From Phreatobacter stygius (GTDB lineage: Bacteria; Pseudomonadota; Alphaproteobacteria; Rhizobiales; Phreatobacteraceae), in NCBI RefSeq assembly GCF_005144885.1, contig NZ_CP039690.1, positions 2,307,001 through 2,371,000 of the forward strand: 64,000 nucleotides of DNA. Direction: 5' to 3'. The notes under the pieces were generated by a model that was given only the letters and a program-made list of their open reading frames with translations, searched no databases and was not told where the DNA came from. Positions 33,076 to 42,200 of this stretch are shown piece by piece. The first letter of the stretch is position 1, and every line of letters starts with the position of its first letter. The translations under genes were made by a program, and so were the position numbers.

Positions 33076-34008
33076 TCAGTCGTCGTCGGCCAGCGGATGC
33101 AGATCGCGGACGAGGCCGGCGAGGCGCTCGTCGAGTACATGGGTATAGATCTGCGTCGTCGCTATATCGGCATGGCCGAGCAGTTGCTGGACCGATCTCA
33201 GATCGGCGCCGTTCTGCAGAAGATGGCTGGCAAAGGCATGGCGCAGCACATGCGGACTGACCTTGGCGACCGGCAGGCCGGCGGCCGAGGCGACCTGCTT
33301 CAGTTCGCGCCCGACATATTGCCGCGTCAGGTGGCCGCTCTCGCCCGATGACGGGAACAGCCATTTCGACGGCCCGAGGCCGGCCTCCTCGCGCAGCGCC
33401 AGATAGGTTGCCATGGCGTCCTTGGCCGCCTGGTTCAGCGGCACGACCCGCTCCTTGTTGCCTTTGCCGCGCACCACCAGGAACCGCTGGTCACGGCGCG
33501 CCGCAGTGACCGGCAGGCTGATCAGCTCGGAGATGCGCAGGCCGCTCGCATAAAGCAGCTCGAGCAGGCAGGCCATGCGCGCCGTTCTCAGCCGCTCGCC
33601 GACCGGCCGGGCGGCGTCGGCGAGCCCTTCCTTGGCCACCGCCAGGAGCCGGTCGACTTCGCCAAGGCTCAGAACTTTGGGCAAGGGCCGGCCCCGCTTC
33701 GGCCCCTCCAGCACGGCGGCCGGGTCATCTGGCGTCAGCCCCTCGCCGTAAAGGAAGCGGTGCAACTGGCGCACCGCCGAGAGCCTGCGGGCGACCGAGG
33801 CGGTCTTCAGGCCGCGGCCGGCGCAATCGGCGAGATAGGCGCGGATCATGTCGGTGGTCGCCGCCTTCGGCCCGACCCCCTCGGTGCCGATGAAGCCGGC
33901 ATAGTCGTCGAGGTCGCGGCGATAGGCGGCGAGCGTATTGATCGCCGCGCCGCGCTCGGCCGCCATCATGTCGAGGAACAGGTCGATCTCGCTTGACCCG
34001 CGCGCCAT
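33076..34008 (-). CDS. xerD: Site-specific tyrosine recombinase XerD
   Basis: XerD with XerC resolves chromosome dimers at dif near the terminus. The 310-residue protein has the N-terminal SAM-like core-binding domain (RGAAINTLAAYRRDLDDY). Catalytic residues are Arg in YASGLRISEL, Lys in RGKGNKE, HxxR in SPHVLRHAFASHLL, His in LLGHADIATTQ and Tyr in IYTHV. The length is standard, and its position next to accA is the housekeeping arrangement, so it is not a phage or integron integrase. Confidence 0.95.
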   Translation of the reverse strand: MARGSSEIDLFLDMMAAERGAAINTLAAYRRDLDDYAGFIGTEGVGPKAATTDMIRAYLADCAGRGLKTASVARRLSAVRQLHRFLYGEGLTPDDPAAVLEGPKRGRPLPKVLSLGEVDRLLAVAKEGLADAARPVGERLRTARMACLLELLYASGLRISELISLPVTAARRDQRFLVVRGKGNKERVVPLNQAAKDAMATYLALREEAGLGPSKWLFPSSGESGHLTRQYVGRELKQVASAAGLPVAKVSPHVLRHAFASHLLQNGADLRSVQQLLGHADIATTQIYTHVLDERLAGLVRDLHPLADDD

Positions 34009-34012
34009 GGCG

Positions 34013-34162
34013 TCAGCGCTTTGGCTGCAGGCGGTTCGCCGGAATGGTCACCGTCATGTCCCGCGGCTCCGGATCGACCAGATAGGCGAAGGCCAGCATG
34101 CTGGCGAAGACGAGCCCGCCGAGCACGACCATGATGGTCAAGAAACGCATCAATGTCGGCAT
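34013..34162 (-). CDS. Small single-span membrane protein
   Basis: A 49-residue protein with one hydrophobic helix (FLTIMVVLGGLVFASMLAFAYL) followed by a short polar tail (DPEPRDMTVTIPANRL). It ends four bases before xerD begins on the same strand, implying coupling. The GTG at 34240 would give a longer version with a poor N-terminus. Similar small proteins occur near xerD in related bacteria; function unknown. Confidence 0.6.
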   Translation of the reverse strand: MPTLMRFLTIMVVLGGLVFASMLAFAYLVDPEPRDMTVTIPANRLQPKR

Positions 34163-34341
34163 GACGGCTAAGCTCTCGATCGCGGCGCTCTGAGCCTTCG
34201 AGACTGACCACGAATGGTGGTGCGCCGCAAGCCGCCGCACACTGCGGGAAAGCGCGGGAAGTCGTGCATGACCGGCAAAGCCGGCTTCCCGCCGGCCCGG
34301 GCGGCCTCTATGGTCCAGCCGCCTGTCCGCTCGAGGTCCTG

Positions 34342-35154
34342 ATGCCGCTGACGATTGCCACCTGGAACATCAATTCGGTGCGCTTGCGTATCGACACCGT
34401 CGCCCGTTTCGTCGAGGCCTATCGGCCGGATGTGCTGTGCCTTCAGGAAACCAAGTGCATGGACGGCCAGTTTCCGCTCGCCGACGTCAAGAAGATGGGC
34501 TTCGACCATGTCGCGATCCATGGCCAGAAGGGTTATCACGGCGTCGCAGTGCTCTCCCGCTACGGCCTTGCCGATATCGACCGGAAGGGTTTCTTCGGCA
34601 AGCAGGATGCCCGCCATGTGGCGGTGACGCTCGCCGACGGTCCCGCGGCCGGCGCCCGCATCCATAATTTCTACGTGCCGGCCGGCGGCGACGAGCCGGA
34701 TCCGGCGATCAACGAAAAGTTCGCCCACAAGCTCGGCTTTCTCGACGAGATGGAGGCCTGGGAAGCACTGCGCGTCGGCGCCGGATCGTCCAGGGCGATC
34801 CTGGTCGGCGACCTCAACATCGCGCCGCTCGAGCATGACGTATGGAGCTCGAAGCAGCTGCGCAACGTCGTCTCCCACACGCCGCTGGAGCGCCAGCGGC
34901 TGACCGAGGTGGCGAAAACCGGCGGCTGGGTCGACATGATGCGCGAACTCACCCCCGAGCCGGAGAAGCTCTACACGTGGTGGAGCTACCGCGCCGCCGA
35001 CTGGGCTGCCGCCAACAAGGGCCGCCGGCTCGATCATGTCTGGCTGAGCCCGGCCTTGGCACCGGCCATGCGCGGCTGCCAGATTGCCCGGGAAACCCGC
35101 GGCTGGGACAAGCCGTCCGACCACGTGCCGGTGATTGCGACGCTCGATCTTTGA
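34342..35154 (+). CDS. xth: Exodeoxyribonuclease III
   Basis: A 270-residue Mg-dependent AP endonuclease/3'-5' exonuclease of the EEP superfamily, acting in base excision repair. Motifs are TWNINSVRLR near the N-terminus, LCLQETKC (catalytic Glu), NFYVPAGGDEPD, VGDLNIAPLEHDVW and C-terminal SDHVPVIATLD with the catalytic Asp-His. The start MPLTIATWN matches family N-termini. It is divergent from the small membrane protein/xerD pair. Confidence 0.95.
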   Translation: MPLTIATWNINSVRLRIDTVARFVEAYRPDVLCLQETKCMDGQFPLADVKKMGFDHVAIHGQKGYHGVAVLSRYGLADIDRKGFFGKQDARHVAVTLADGPAAGARIHNFYVPAGGDEPDPAINEKFAHKLGFLDEMEAWEALRVGAGSSRAILVGDLNIAPLEHDVWSSKQLRNVVSHTPLERQRLTEVAKTGGWVDMMRELTPEPEKLYTWWSYRAADWAAANKGRRLDHVWLSPALAPAMRGCQIARETRGWDKPSDHVPVIATLDL

Positions 35155-35336
35155 CGTCATCTTTCGACGGCTGCGACGTTGTTTCTGTTGCATCGCATCA
35201 TCCGAACGCCCTATGGGGCGGAACCGGCCGTTTCGTTGACACCCCGCGGACCCGCTTCTACGGTGCCCGCCCGGCTCGAAAGGCCTAGAAACCGATCATC
35301 CGAACGGCAATTGCGCCTGTTTCGGGGAGGGACATG

Positions 35337-36086
35337 ATGAAGATCCTGGTACCCGTGAAACGGGTTGTCGATTACAACGTGAAGATCCGCGTGAAGCCGG
35401 ATGGTTCGGGCGTCGAACTTGCCAATGTGAAGATGTCGATGAACCCCTTCGACGAGATTGCCGTCGAAGAGGCGCTGCGCCTGAAGGAAAAGGGCGCCGC
35501 CACCGAGATCGTCGTCGTGTCGATCGGGCCGCAGGGCGCCGCCGAGACGATCCGTACCGGTCTCGCCATGGGCGCCGACCGCGGCATCCACGTGAAGACC
35601 GACGCGACCGTCGAGCCGCTGGCGGTCGCCAAGATCCTCAAGGGCGTGATCGCCGAAGAGGCGCCGGGCCTGGTGATCCTCGGCAAGCAGGCGATCGACG
35701 ACGACGCCAACCAGACCGGCCAGATGCTGGCCGCCCTGCTGGGCTGGCCGCAGGGTTCGTTTGCTTCGAAAGTCGAGCTCTCGGCCGACAGCGTCTCGGT
35801 CACCCGCGAGGTCGACGGCGGCCTGCAGACCGTCAAGCTCAACGTTCCCGCGATCGTCACCACCGATCTCCGCCTGAACGAGCCGCGTTACGCCTCGCTG
35901 CCGAACATCATGAAGGCCAAGAAGAAGCCGATCGACGAGAAGTCGCCTGACAGCTACGGCGTCGATATCGCGCCGCGCCTCAAGGTGCTGAAGACCGTCG
36001 AGCCGGGCGGCCGCAAGGCCGGCGTCAAGGTGGCCTCGGCTGCCGAGCTCGTCAGCAAACTCAAGAACGAAGCCGGGGTGCTCTGA
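35337..36086 (+). CDS. etfB: Electron transfer flavoprotein subunit beta
   Basis: EtfB is the AMP-binding subunit of the flavoprotein that passes electrons from acyl-CoA and dimethylglycine-type dehydrogenases to ETF-quinone oxidoreductase. The 249-residue sequence starts [20 protein letters not shown], and has [18 protein letters not shown] and [17 protein letters not shown], all typical. The ATG at 35337 is the second of two adjacent ATGs and has better spacing from GGGAGG. It overlaps etfA by one base. Confidence 0.97.
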   Translation: MKILVPVKRVVDYNVKIRVKPDGSGVELANVKMSMNPFDEIAVEEALRLKEKGAATEIVVVSIGPQGAAETIRTGLAMGADRGIHVKTDATVEPLAVAKILKGVIAEEAPGLVILGKQAIDDDANQTGQMLAALLGWPQGSFASKVELSADSVSVTREVDGGLQTVKLNVPAIVTTDLRLNEPRYASLPNIMKAKKKPIDEKSPDSYGVDIAPRLKVLKTVEPGGRKAGVKVASAAELVSKLKNEAGVL

Positions 36087-37030
36087 TGTCGACCCTTCTC
36101 CTCGCGGAACACGACAACACCACGGTCAAGGATCCGACCGCCAAGGCGCTGACCGCCGCGATCGCGCTCGGCGCGCCCGTCACCGTGCTGGTCGCCGGTT
36201 CCGGCTGCGCCGCCGCCGGCCAGGCCGCGGCCAAGCTCGCCGGCGTCGCCAAGGTGATCGTCGTCGACAGCCCGGTCTATGCCCACCTGCTGGCCGAGCC
36301 GACCGCAGCCCTGATCGTCGCGCTGGCGCCGGGTTATGCCAATATCGTCGCGCCCTCGACCTCGAACGGCAAGAACATCCTGCCGCGCGTCGCCGCCCTG
36401 CTCGACGTCATGCAGATCTCCGACATCGTCAAGGTGATCTCGCCCGACACGTTCGAGCGGCCGATCTATGCCGGCAATGCGCTGCAGACCGTGCAGTCGA
36501 CCGATGCCACCAAGGTCATCACCGTGCGCACCGCCTCGTTCCAGGCGGCGGGCGAGGGCGGACCGGCGCCGGTCGAGACCGCCGCGGCCTCGGCCGATCC
36601 GGCGCTCTCCAGCTTTGTCGGCGAGGAACTGTCCAAGTCCGACCGTCCGGAGCTCGGCGCCGCCAAGATCATCATCTCGGGTGGCCGTGCGCTCGGCTCG
36701 AAAGAAGCCTTTGCCCGGGTCATCGAGCCGGTTGCCGACAAGCTCGGCGCGGCCATGGGCGCATCGCGCGCCGCGGTCGATGCCGGTTATGCACCGAACG
36801 ACTGGCAGGTCGGCCAGACCGGCAAGGTCGTGGCGCCCGACCTCTATATCGCGGTGGGCATTTCCGGTGCGATCCAGCATCTCGCCGGCATGAAGGACTC
36901 GAAGGTCATCGTCGCCATCAACAAGGACGAGGAGGCGCCGATCTTCCAGGTTGCCGACTACGGACTGGTCGGCGACCTGTTCACGCTGCTGCCCGAGCTC
37001 GAGAAAGAGCTCGCCGCCATCGGCAAGTGA
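36086..37030 (+). CDS. etfA: Electron transfer flavoprotein subunit alpha
   Basis: EtfA carries FAD and completes the ETF heterodimer with EtfB. The 314-residue sequence has the N-terminal [20 protein letters not shown], and the FAD-binding C-terminal region with [37 protein letters not shown] and [21 protein letters not shown]. The ATG overlaps the etfB TGA (TGATG). A 3-hydroxyacyl-CoA dehydrogenase gene follows, consistent with fatty-acid or polyhydroxybutyrate metabolism. Confidence 0.97.
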   Translation: MSTLLLAEHDNTTVKDPTAKALTAAIALGAPVTVLVAGSGCAAAGQAAAKLAGVAKVIVVDSPVYAHLLAEPTAALIVALAPGYANIVAPSTSNGKNILPRVAALLDVMQISDIVKVISPDTFERPIYAGNALQTVQSTDATKVITVRTASFQAAGEGGPAPVETAAASADPALSSFVGEELSKSDRPELGAAKIIISGGRALGSKEAFARVIEPVADKLGAAMGASRAAVDAGYAPNDWQVGQTGKVVAPDLYIAVGISGAIQHLAGMKDSKVIVAINKDEEAPIFQVADYGLVGDLFTLLPELEKELAAIGK

Positions 37031-37197
37031 GACCGGCATGACGGCTACGGGCGGGCTGCCTTTGCTGGCGGACCCGCCTGTATTCGCTAATATGATCCCG
37101 ATGGCATCGCTCGACGGACCGTCGTAGATATGTCGCGGAGAAGAATTTGTTCGCACCGTTACCCGTGAGACGAACGGGTCGGTCACCGGGTGTAGCC

Positions 37198-38073
37198 ATG
37201 GACATTCGCAAGATCGGCGTTATCGGCGCCGGCCAGATGGGCAACGGGATCGCGCATGTCGCGGCACTCTCGGGCATTGACGTGGTGCTGCATGATCTGT
37301 CGGAAGACCGGATCAGGTCGGGGCTCGCCACCATCAACGGCAATATGAGCCGGCAGCTGTCGAAGAACCTCATCACCGAGGAAGAACGGCACACCGCGCT
37401 CGCCAGGATCACCGCCGGTCCGAAGCTCGAGGACTTTGGCGACTGCGACATGGTGATCGAGGCCGCCACCGAAAACGAGCAGGTCAAGATCAAGATCTTC
37501 CAGTCGGTCATTCCGATGCTCAGGCCGGATGCCATCCTGGCCAGCAACACCTCGTCGATCTCGATCACCCGGCTCGCCTCGACCACCGACCGGCCCGAGC
37601 GTTTCATCGGCATCCATTTCATGAATCCGGTGCCGGTGATGCAGCTCGTCGAGCTGATCCGCGGCATCGCCACCGAGGACGATACGTTCGAGTCCTCCAG
37701 AGCCTTCGTCGCCCGGCTCGGCAAGACCATTGCGGTGGCCGAGGATTTCCCCGCCTTCATCGTCAACCGCATCCTGCTGCCGATGATCAACGAGGCGATC
37801 TACACGCTTTACGAAGGCGTCGGATCGGTCGAAGCGATCGATACCGGCATGCGGCTCGGCGCCAATCACCCGATGGGCCCGCTGCAGCTCGCCGACTTCA
37901 TTGGCCTCGACACCTGCCTGTCGGTCATGCAGGTGCTCTATGAGGGGCTCGCCGATTCGAAATACCGGCCCTGCCCGCTGCTGGTGAAATATGTCGAGGC
38001 CGGCTGGCTCGGCCGGAAGACCCAGCGCGGCTTCTACGATTATCGCGGCGAGCGGCCGATTCCGACCCGGTAA
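37198..38073 (+). CDS. 3-hydroxybutyryl-CoA dehydrogenase
   Basis: The 291-residue protein reduces acetoacetyl-CoA or oxidises 3-hydroxyacyl-CoA with NAD(P). It has the Rossmann start KIGVIGAGQMGNGIAHVAA, catalytic His/Asn in GIHFMNPVPVMQLVE, and the C-terminal substrate domain beginning NRILLPMINEAIYTLYEG. The ending WLGRKTQRGFYDY is family-typical. It follows etfBA on the same strand, 167 bases away. Related names are hbd, paaH and fadB2. Confidence 0.95.
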   Translation: MDIRKIGVIGAGQMGNGIAHVAALSGIDVVLHDLSEDRIRSGLATINGNMSRQLSKNLITEEERHTALARITAGPKLEDFGDCDMVIEAATENEQVKIKIFQSVIPMLRPDAILASNTSSISITRLASTTDRPERFIGIHFMNPVPVMQLVELIRGIATEDDTFESSRAFVARLGKTIAVAEDFPAFIVNRILLPMINEAIYTLYEGVGSVEAIDTGMRLGANHPMGPLQLADFIGLDTCLSVMQVLYEGLADSKYRPCPLLVKYVEAGWLGRKTQRGFYDYRGERPIPTR

Positions 38074-38155
38074 GCCGGAGTTTTCCGGATCGGACCAAGG
38101 CTTCGTTAAGCCGACCTGAGCTAGTCCTTGGCGCCTCATCGCGAAGGATCGCTTG

Positions 38156-38341
38156 ATGTCGACTGACAGTATCGTCGGGGCCATGGCCGGAATGGCCATG
38201 GATCGCACCCAAATGGGTATCCAGACCGCCATGATCCGCCAGGAGGTCAAGGCCGACCAGCAACTGGTCGACCTGCTGGCCGGCGCCGCCCGGGCAGCGC
38301 CCGCTCCGGGCACCGGCCTGGTGGTCGACAAGACCGCCTGA
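38156..38341 (+). CDS. YjfB-like small protein (putative motility-related)
   Basis: A 61-residue protein with a helical, Met/Gln-rich core (MAGMAMDRTQMGIQTAMIRQEVKADQQLVDLL) and a flexible Ala/Pro/Gly C-terminus. The pattern resembles the YjfB family annotated as putative motility proteins. A GAAGGA SD precedes the ATG; an in-frame TTG lies one codon earlier. No flagellar genes are nearby, so the link to motility is only the family name. Confidence 0.55.
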   Translation: MSTDSIVGAMAGMAMDRTQMGIQTAMIRQEVKADQQLVDLLAGAARAAPAPGTGLVVDKTA

Positions 38342-38356
38342 CCCGGCCGGAAGTCC

Positions 38357-39286
38357 CTACCGAAATCTGAGAATGAAACGCTCGACCGCGGCTTCCCACA
38401 GCGGAACCCCGCGCAGGTTCGGCAGCAAGGCGTGGCCGTCCCGCTCGAACTCCCGGACCGCGACGAATTCGGCGACGCCGCCGGCCTCGACGAAGGCCTG
38501 GTGCAGGCGGCTGGCCAGCACCGGTGGGAATGAGCGGTCGTTGGCGCTGTAGAGCCACAGGGCCGGCGTGCGCGCCCGGCGCCCCAGCACGGCCGCATCA
38601 CGCACCAGCTCATCCATGGCGCAGATCTGGCCGGTCTCGCCGGAACGGCCGAGCCGCCCGCCGCTGAAATTGATCACCCCCGCCACCGCCGGATGGTTCT
38701 CGGCGGCGAGCGCCAGCACCGCCCAGCCGCCGGTCGACTGGCCGACCGCAATGACGCCGTCGCGACGGACAAAGGCCTGGGCGGTGAGCCCGTCGATCGC
38801 CGCACCGAGGTCGGCGGCGTCCGCCCGTCCACCGGCGACATGGCTCGGCCGCCGGCAGGCGAAACGTTCCGCCCGTTCGCCGCCGCTCAGGCCATAACCG
38901 CGCCGATGCACCACGGCCACGACATAACCACGCTCGATGAACCAGTCGACCGCATGCTGATAGACACCGTGACGCGGTTCGCCATTGCGGGACGCCTCGC
39001 CGGAGGTGTGATGCGCCATCACGACAAGCGGCCGCGGTGCGTCATCCGGCGGACGGAAAACGATCGCGGCGATCGAGCGGCCCTCATCGGCCGGGTGGCC
39101 GATGCGCCAGACCTGCTCGCGATGCAGCGTGCCCTGCTGGCCTTCGGACCTGGTCTCCTGGGCTTGCGCCGTCGGCGCGACCAAGGCCGCCGCCAAGGCG
39201 GCCGCAACGAGTGCGACGGCAACACCCAGGGCCCGCAGCCTGGCTGCCGGCATGCGTCCGGACCAGGCCTCCGCCAAAAACCTCAT
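38357..39286 (-). CDS. Secreted alpha/beta hydrolase
   Basis: The 309-residue protein has an N-terminal hydrophobic signal region (GVAVALVAAALAAALVAPTAQAQ). An alpha/beta-hydrolase core follows, with the nucleophile Ser in GVIAVGQSTGGWAVLAL, an oxyanion region VVMAHHTSGEA, the acid in LWLYSANDRSF and the His in ERDGHALLPN. The fold resembles dienelactone hydrolase/acetyl-xylan esterase-type periplasmic enzymes. Its ATG overlaps the stop of the NAD-GDH gene (4-base ATGA overlap). The substrate is unknown. Confidence 0.85.
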   Translation of the reverse strand: MRFLAEAWSGRMPAARLRALGVAVALVAAALAAALVAPTAQAQETRSEGQQGTLHREQVWRIGHPADEGRSIAAIVFRPPDDAPRPLVVMAHHTSGEASRNGEPRHGVYQHAVDWFIERGYVVAVVHRRGYGLSGGERAERFACRRPSHVAGGRADAADLGAAIDGLTAQAFVRRDGVIAVGQSTGGWAVLALAAENHPAVAGVINFSGGRLGRSGETGQICAMDELVRDAAVLGRRARTPALWLYSANDRSFPPVLASRLHQAFVEAGGVAEFVAVREFERDGHALLPNLRGVPLWEAAVERFILRFR

Positions 39287-42200
39287 CCGCGGACGAGGTC
39301 GCCGAGCAGGCTCGCGGCCACCGTCGCCTTCGACACGGTCAGGCCCGAGTTGGCGATTTCGGACACCGCCGAGCGAATCCGCTCGGCGCGGGCGCCGTTG
39401 ACCGCCATCCAGGCCGCCACCGCCTGTTCGCCGGTCGCCGTGCCGCCATTGACCATGTCGGCCGAAATGCGCCGCTCGGCATTGGCGATGGCATCGAGCG
39501 CGCGATCGAGCGCCAACCGGTCGAAATAGTCGGTGACGGTGATCGCCCGCGCGGCGGTCTTGACCGCGTCCAGCCGGAACACCGAGGAGGCGGCGAAGCT
39601 GGTGGCCGCGACATCCGCGACCGGCCGGCCGGTCTGATCGGCGACCGCGACGATGTCAGGCGCCGCCGCCAGATGATCGAGGCTCGCCAGCACCCCGGCC
39701 AGCGGGTCGGGCACGCCGGCGTTCTGCAGCTCGGCGGTGCGCGCGGCGCGCGCCGCCGCCGCATCGGGCGGCAGCGCCGTATCGAGGCTGGCGGCGACCG
39801 CCTCGATCCCGGAACGATGATGGGCCACGACGTCGGCCAGCCCCTTGGACAGGTCGACATTGCGGATGAACCAGACGACCCGATCGATCAGCAGGTTCTG
39901 GATCGCCGCATAGAGTTCCAGCTGCAGGCTGCCGGCGACCCGGTTGTCGAGCCCGTCGAGCTCGGTGTTCAGCGCGGTCATGCCATAGGCGTCGCGCACC
40001 GCCGCGAAGGCGGAGGCGATGGTCGAAACGTCGGCACCGGTCTGGTCGGCCAGCCGGACCACGAAGGTCGACCCGCCACGATTGATCATCGAGTTGGACA
40101 GGCCGGTCGCGATGATCTCGCGGCGCAGCCGATGGGCTTCGATCGCATCCGGGAAGCGCTCCTGGATCGGCCGCGGGAAATAACGGATCAGCTCGCGGGC
40201 GAGATAGGGATCGTCCGGCACGTTGGAGGCCAGGAGATCGTCGTAGAGATCGAGCTTGGCATAGGCGAGCAACACGGCGAGCTCGGGCCGCGTCAACGGG
40301 TCGCCGCGGCGGCGCCGGTCGGCGAGTTCGGCCTCGTCGGGCAGGTATTCGACGGCCCGGTCGAGCTTGCCCTCGGTTTCCAGGCTCTGCATCAAGCGCT
40401 GCTGGAAGCCGAGCTCCTCGAGCCCGCGCCGCTGCGACAACGACAGGGCCAAGGTCTGCAGGTAGTTGTTGCGCAGCACCAGGTGGCCGACGTCATCGGT
40501 CATCTCGGCGAGCAGGTGATTGCGGTCGTCCTGGCTCAGCCGGCCATCGGTCTCGGGCTTCGCCAGCGCGATCTTGATATTGACCTCGAGGTCGGACGTG
40601 TTGACCCCAGCCGAATTGTCGATGGCGTCGGTGTTGATCCGTACCCCACGCCGGCCAGCCTCGATGCGGCCCTTCTGGGTCATGCCGAGATTGGCGCCTT
40701 CGCCCACCACCTTGGCGCGGATGTCCATGCCGGTGATGCGGATCGGGTCATTGGCGCGGTCGCCGGCCTGGTCGTCGGTTTCGCTGGTACCGCGGACATA
40801 GGTGCCGATGCCGCCGAACCACAGGAGGTCGACCTGCATCTTCAGGATGGCGTTCATCACCTCCTGCGGCGTCGCCACCGGCTTGGTCAGACCGAGCATG
40901 AGCTGGACATGGGCCGAAAGCTGGATCGACTTGGCCGAGCGCGGGAACACGCCGCCGCCCTCCGAGATCAGGCTCTTGTCGTAATCGGCCCAGGACGAGC
41001 GGGGCAGGTCGAACAGCCGCTTGCGTTCGGCCCAGGCCTTGGCCGGATCCGGTTCCGGATCGAGGAAGATGTCGCGGTGGTCGAAGGCGGCGGTGAGCTT
41101 GATGGTCTTTTCCAAGAGCATGCCGTTGCCGAACACGTCGCCCGACATGTCGCCGACACCGGCGACGGTGAACGGCGTCACCCCGATATCGACGCCGGTC
41201 TCGCGGAAGTGGCGTTTCACCGCCTCCCAGGCACCGCGCGCGGTGATCGCCATCTTCTTGTGGTCGTAGCCCTGGCTGCCGCCGGAGGCGAAGGCGTCGC
41301 CCAGCCAGTGACCCTTCTCGGCCGACAGCGCATTGGCGGTATCGGAGAAGGTCGCCGTTCCCTTGTCGGCCGCCACCACCAGATAGGGATCGTCGCCGTC
41401 ATGGCGCACGGTATCGGCCGGCGGCACGATGCCGGAGCCCTCGATATTGTCGGTGAGCTGCAACAGCGAGCGCACGAAGATGCGATAGGCCTCGGTCCCC
41501 TCGGCGAGCCAGCCATCGCGCTGGGTCACCGGCGGCAGCCGCTTCGGCACGAAGCCGCCCTTGGCGCCAACCGGCACGATCACCGCGTTCTTGACCTGCT
41601 GCGCCTTGACCAGGCCGAGCACTTCGGTGCGGAAATCCTGCGGCCGGTCGGACCAGCGCAGGCCGCCGCGCGCGACCTTGCCGAAGCGCAGGTGAATGCC
41701 CTCGACCCGCGGCGAATAGACGAAGATCTCGTAGAGCGGCTTGGGCGCCGGCAGGCCGTCGATCTTTTTCGATTCGAACTTGATGGCGATGGTCGGCCGG
41801 ACCTTTCCGTCGTCGCCGATCTGGTAGAAATTCGTGCGGATCGCCGCCTGGACCAGATTGATGAAGCTGCGCAGGATGCGGTCTTCGTCGAGTGCGGTGA
41901 CGTGGCCGAGCGCTTCCTCGAGCCGCGCGACAATGTCGAGTTGCTTGGCGTGACGCTCTTCGATCGACAGGCTCAGGCGCGGGTCGAAGCGCAGGTGGAA
42001 CATCAGCACCACGCCCTTGGTGACCCCGGCGTGCTTGCGCAATGTCGTCCAGAGATAGTCCTGGCTGAACGGCACGCGGATCTGCCAGAGCATGCGGGCA
42101 AGCGTGCGGATCAGCGCCACGTCGCGCCAGCCGAGTGCGGCCTCCAGCGTCAGCGCGTTGAAGCCGTCGCTCTCGGCTTCGCCCCGCATCACCGCCATCA

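Noticed and set aside
33076-34008. Phage or integron integrase
   Set aside because: The tyrosine recombinase is housekeeping XerD in conserved context with accA, with no att sites or cargo.
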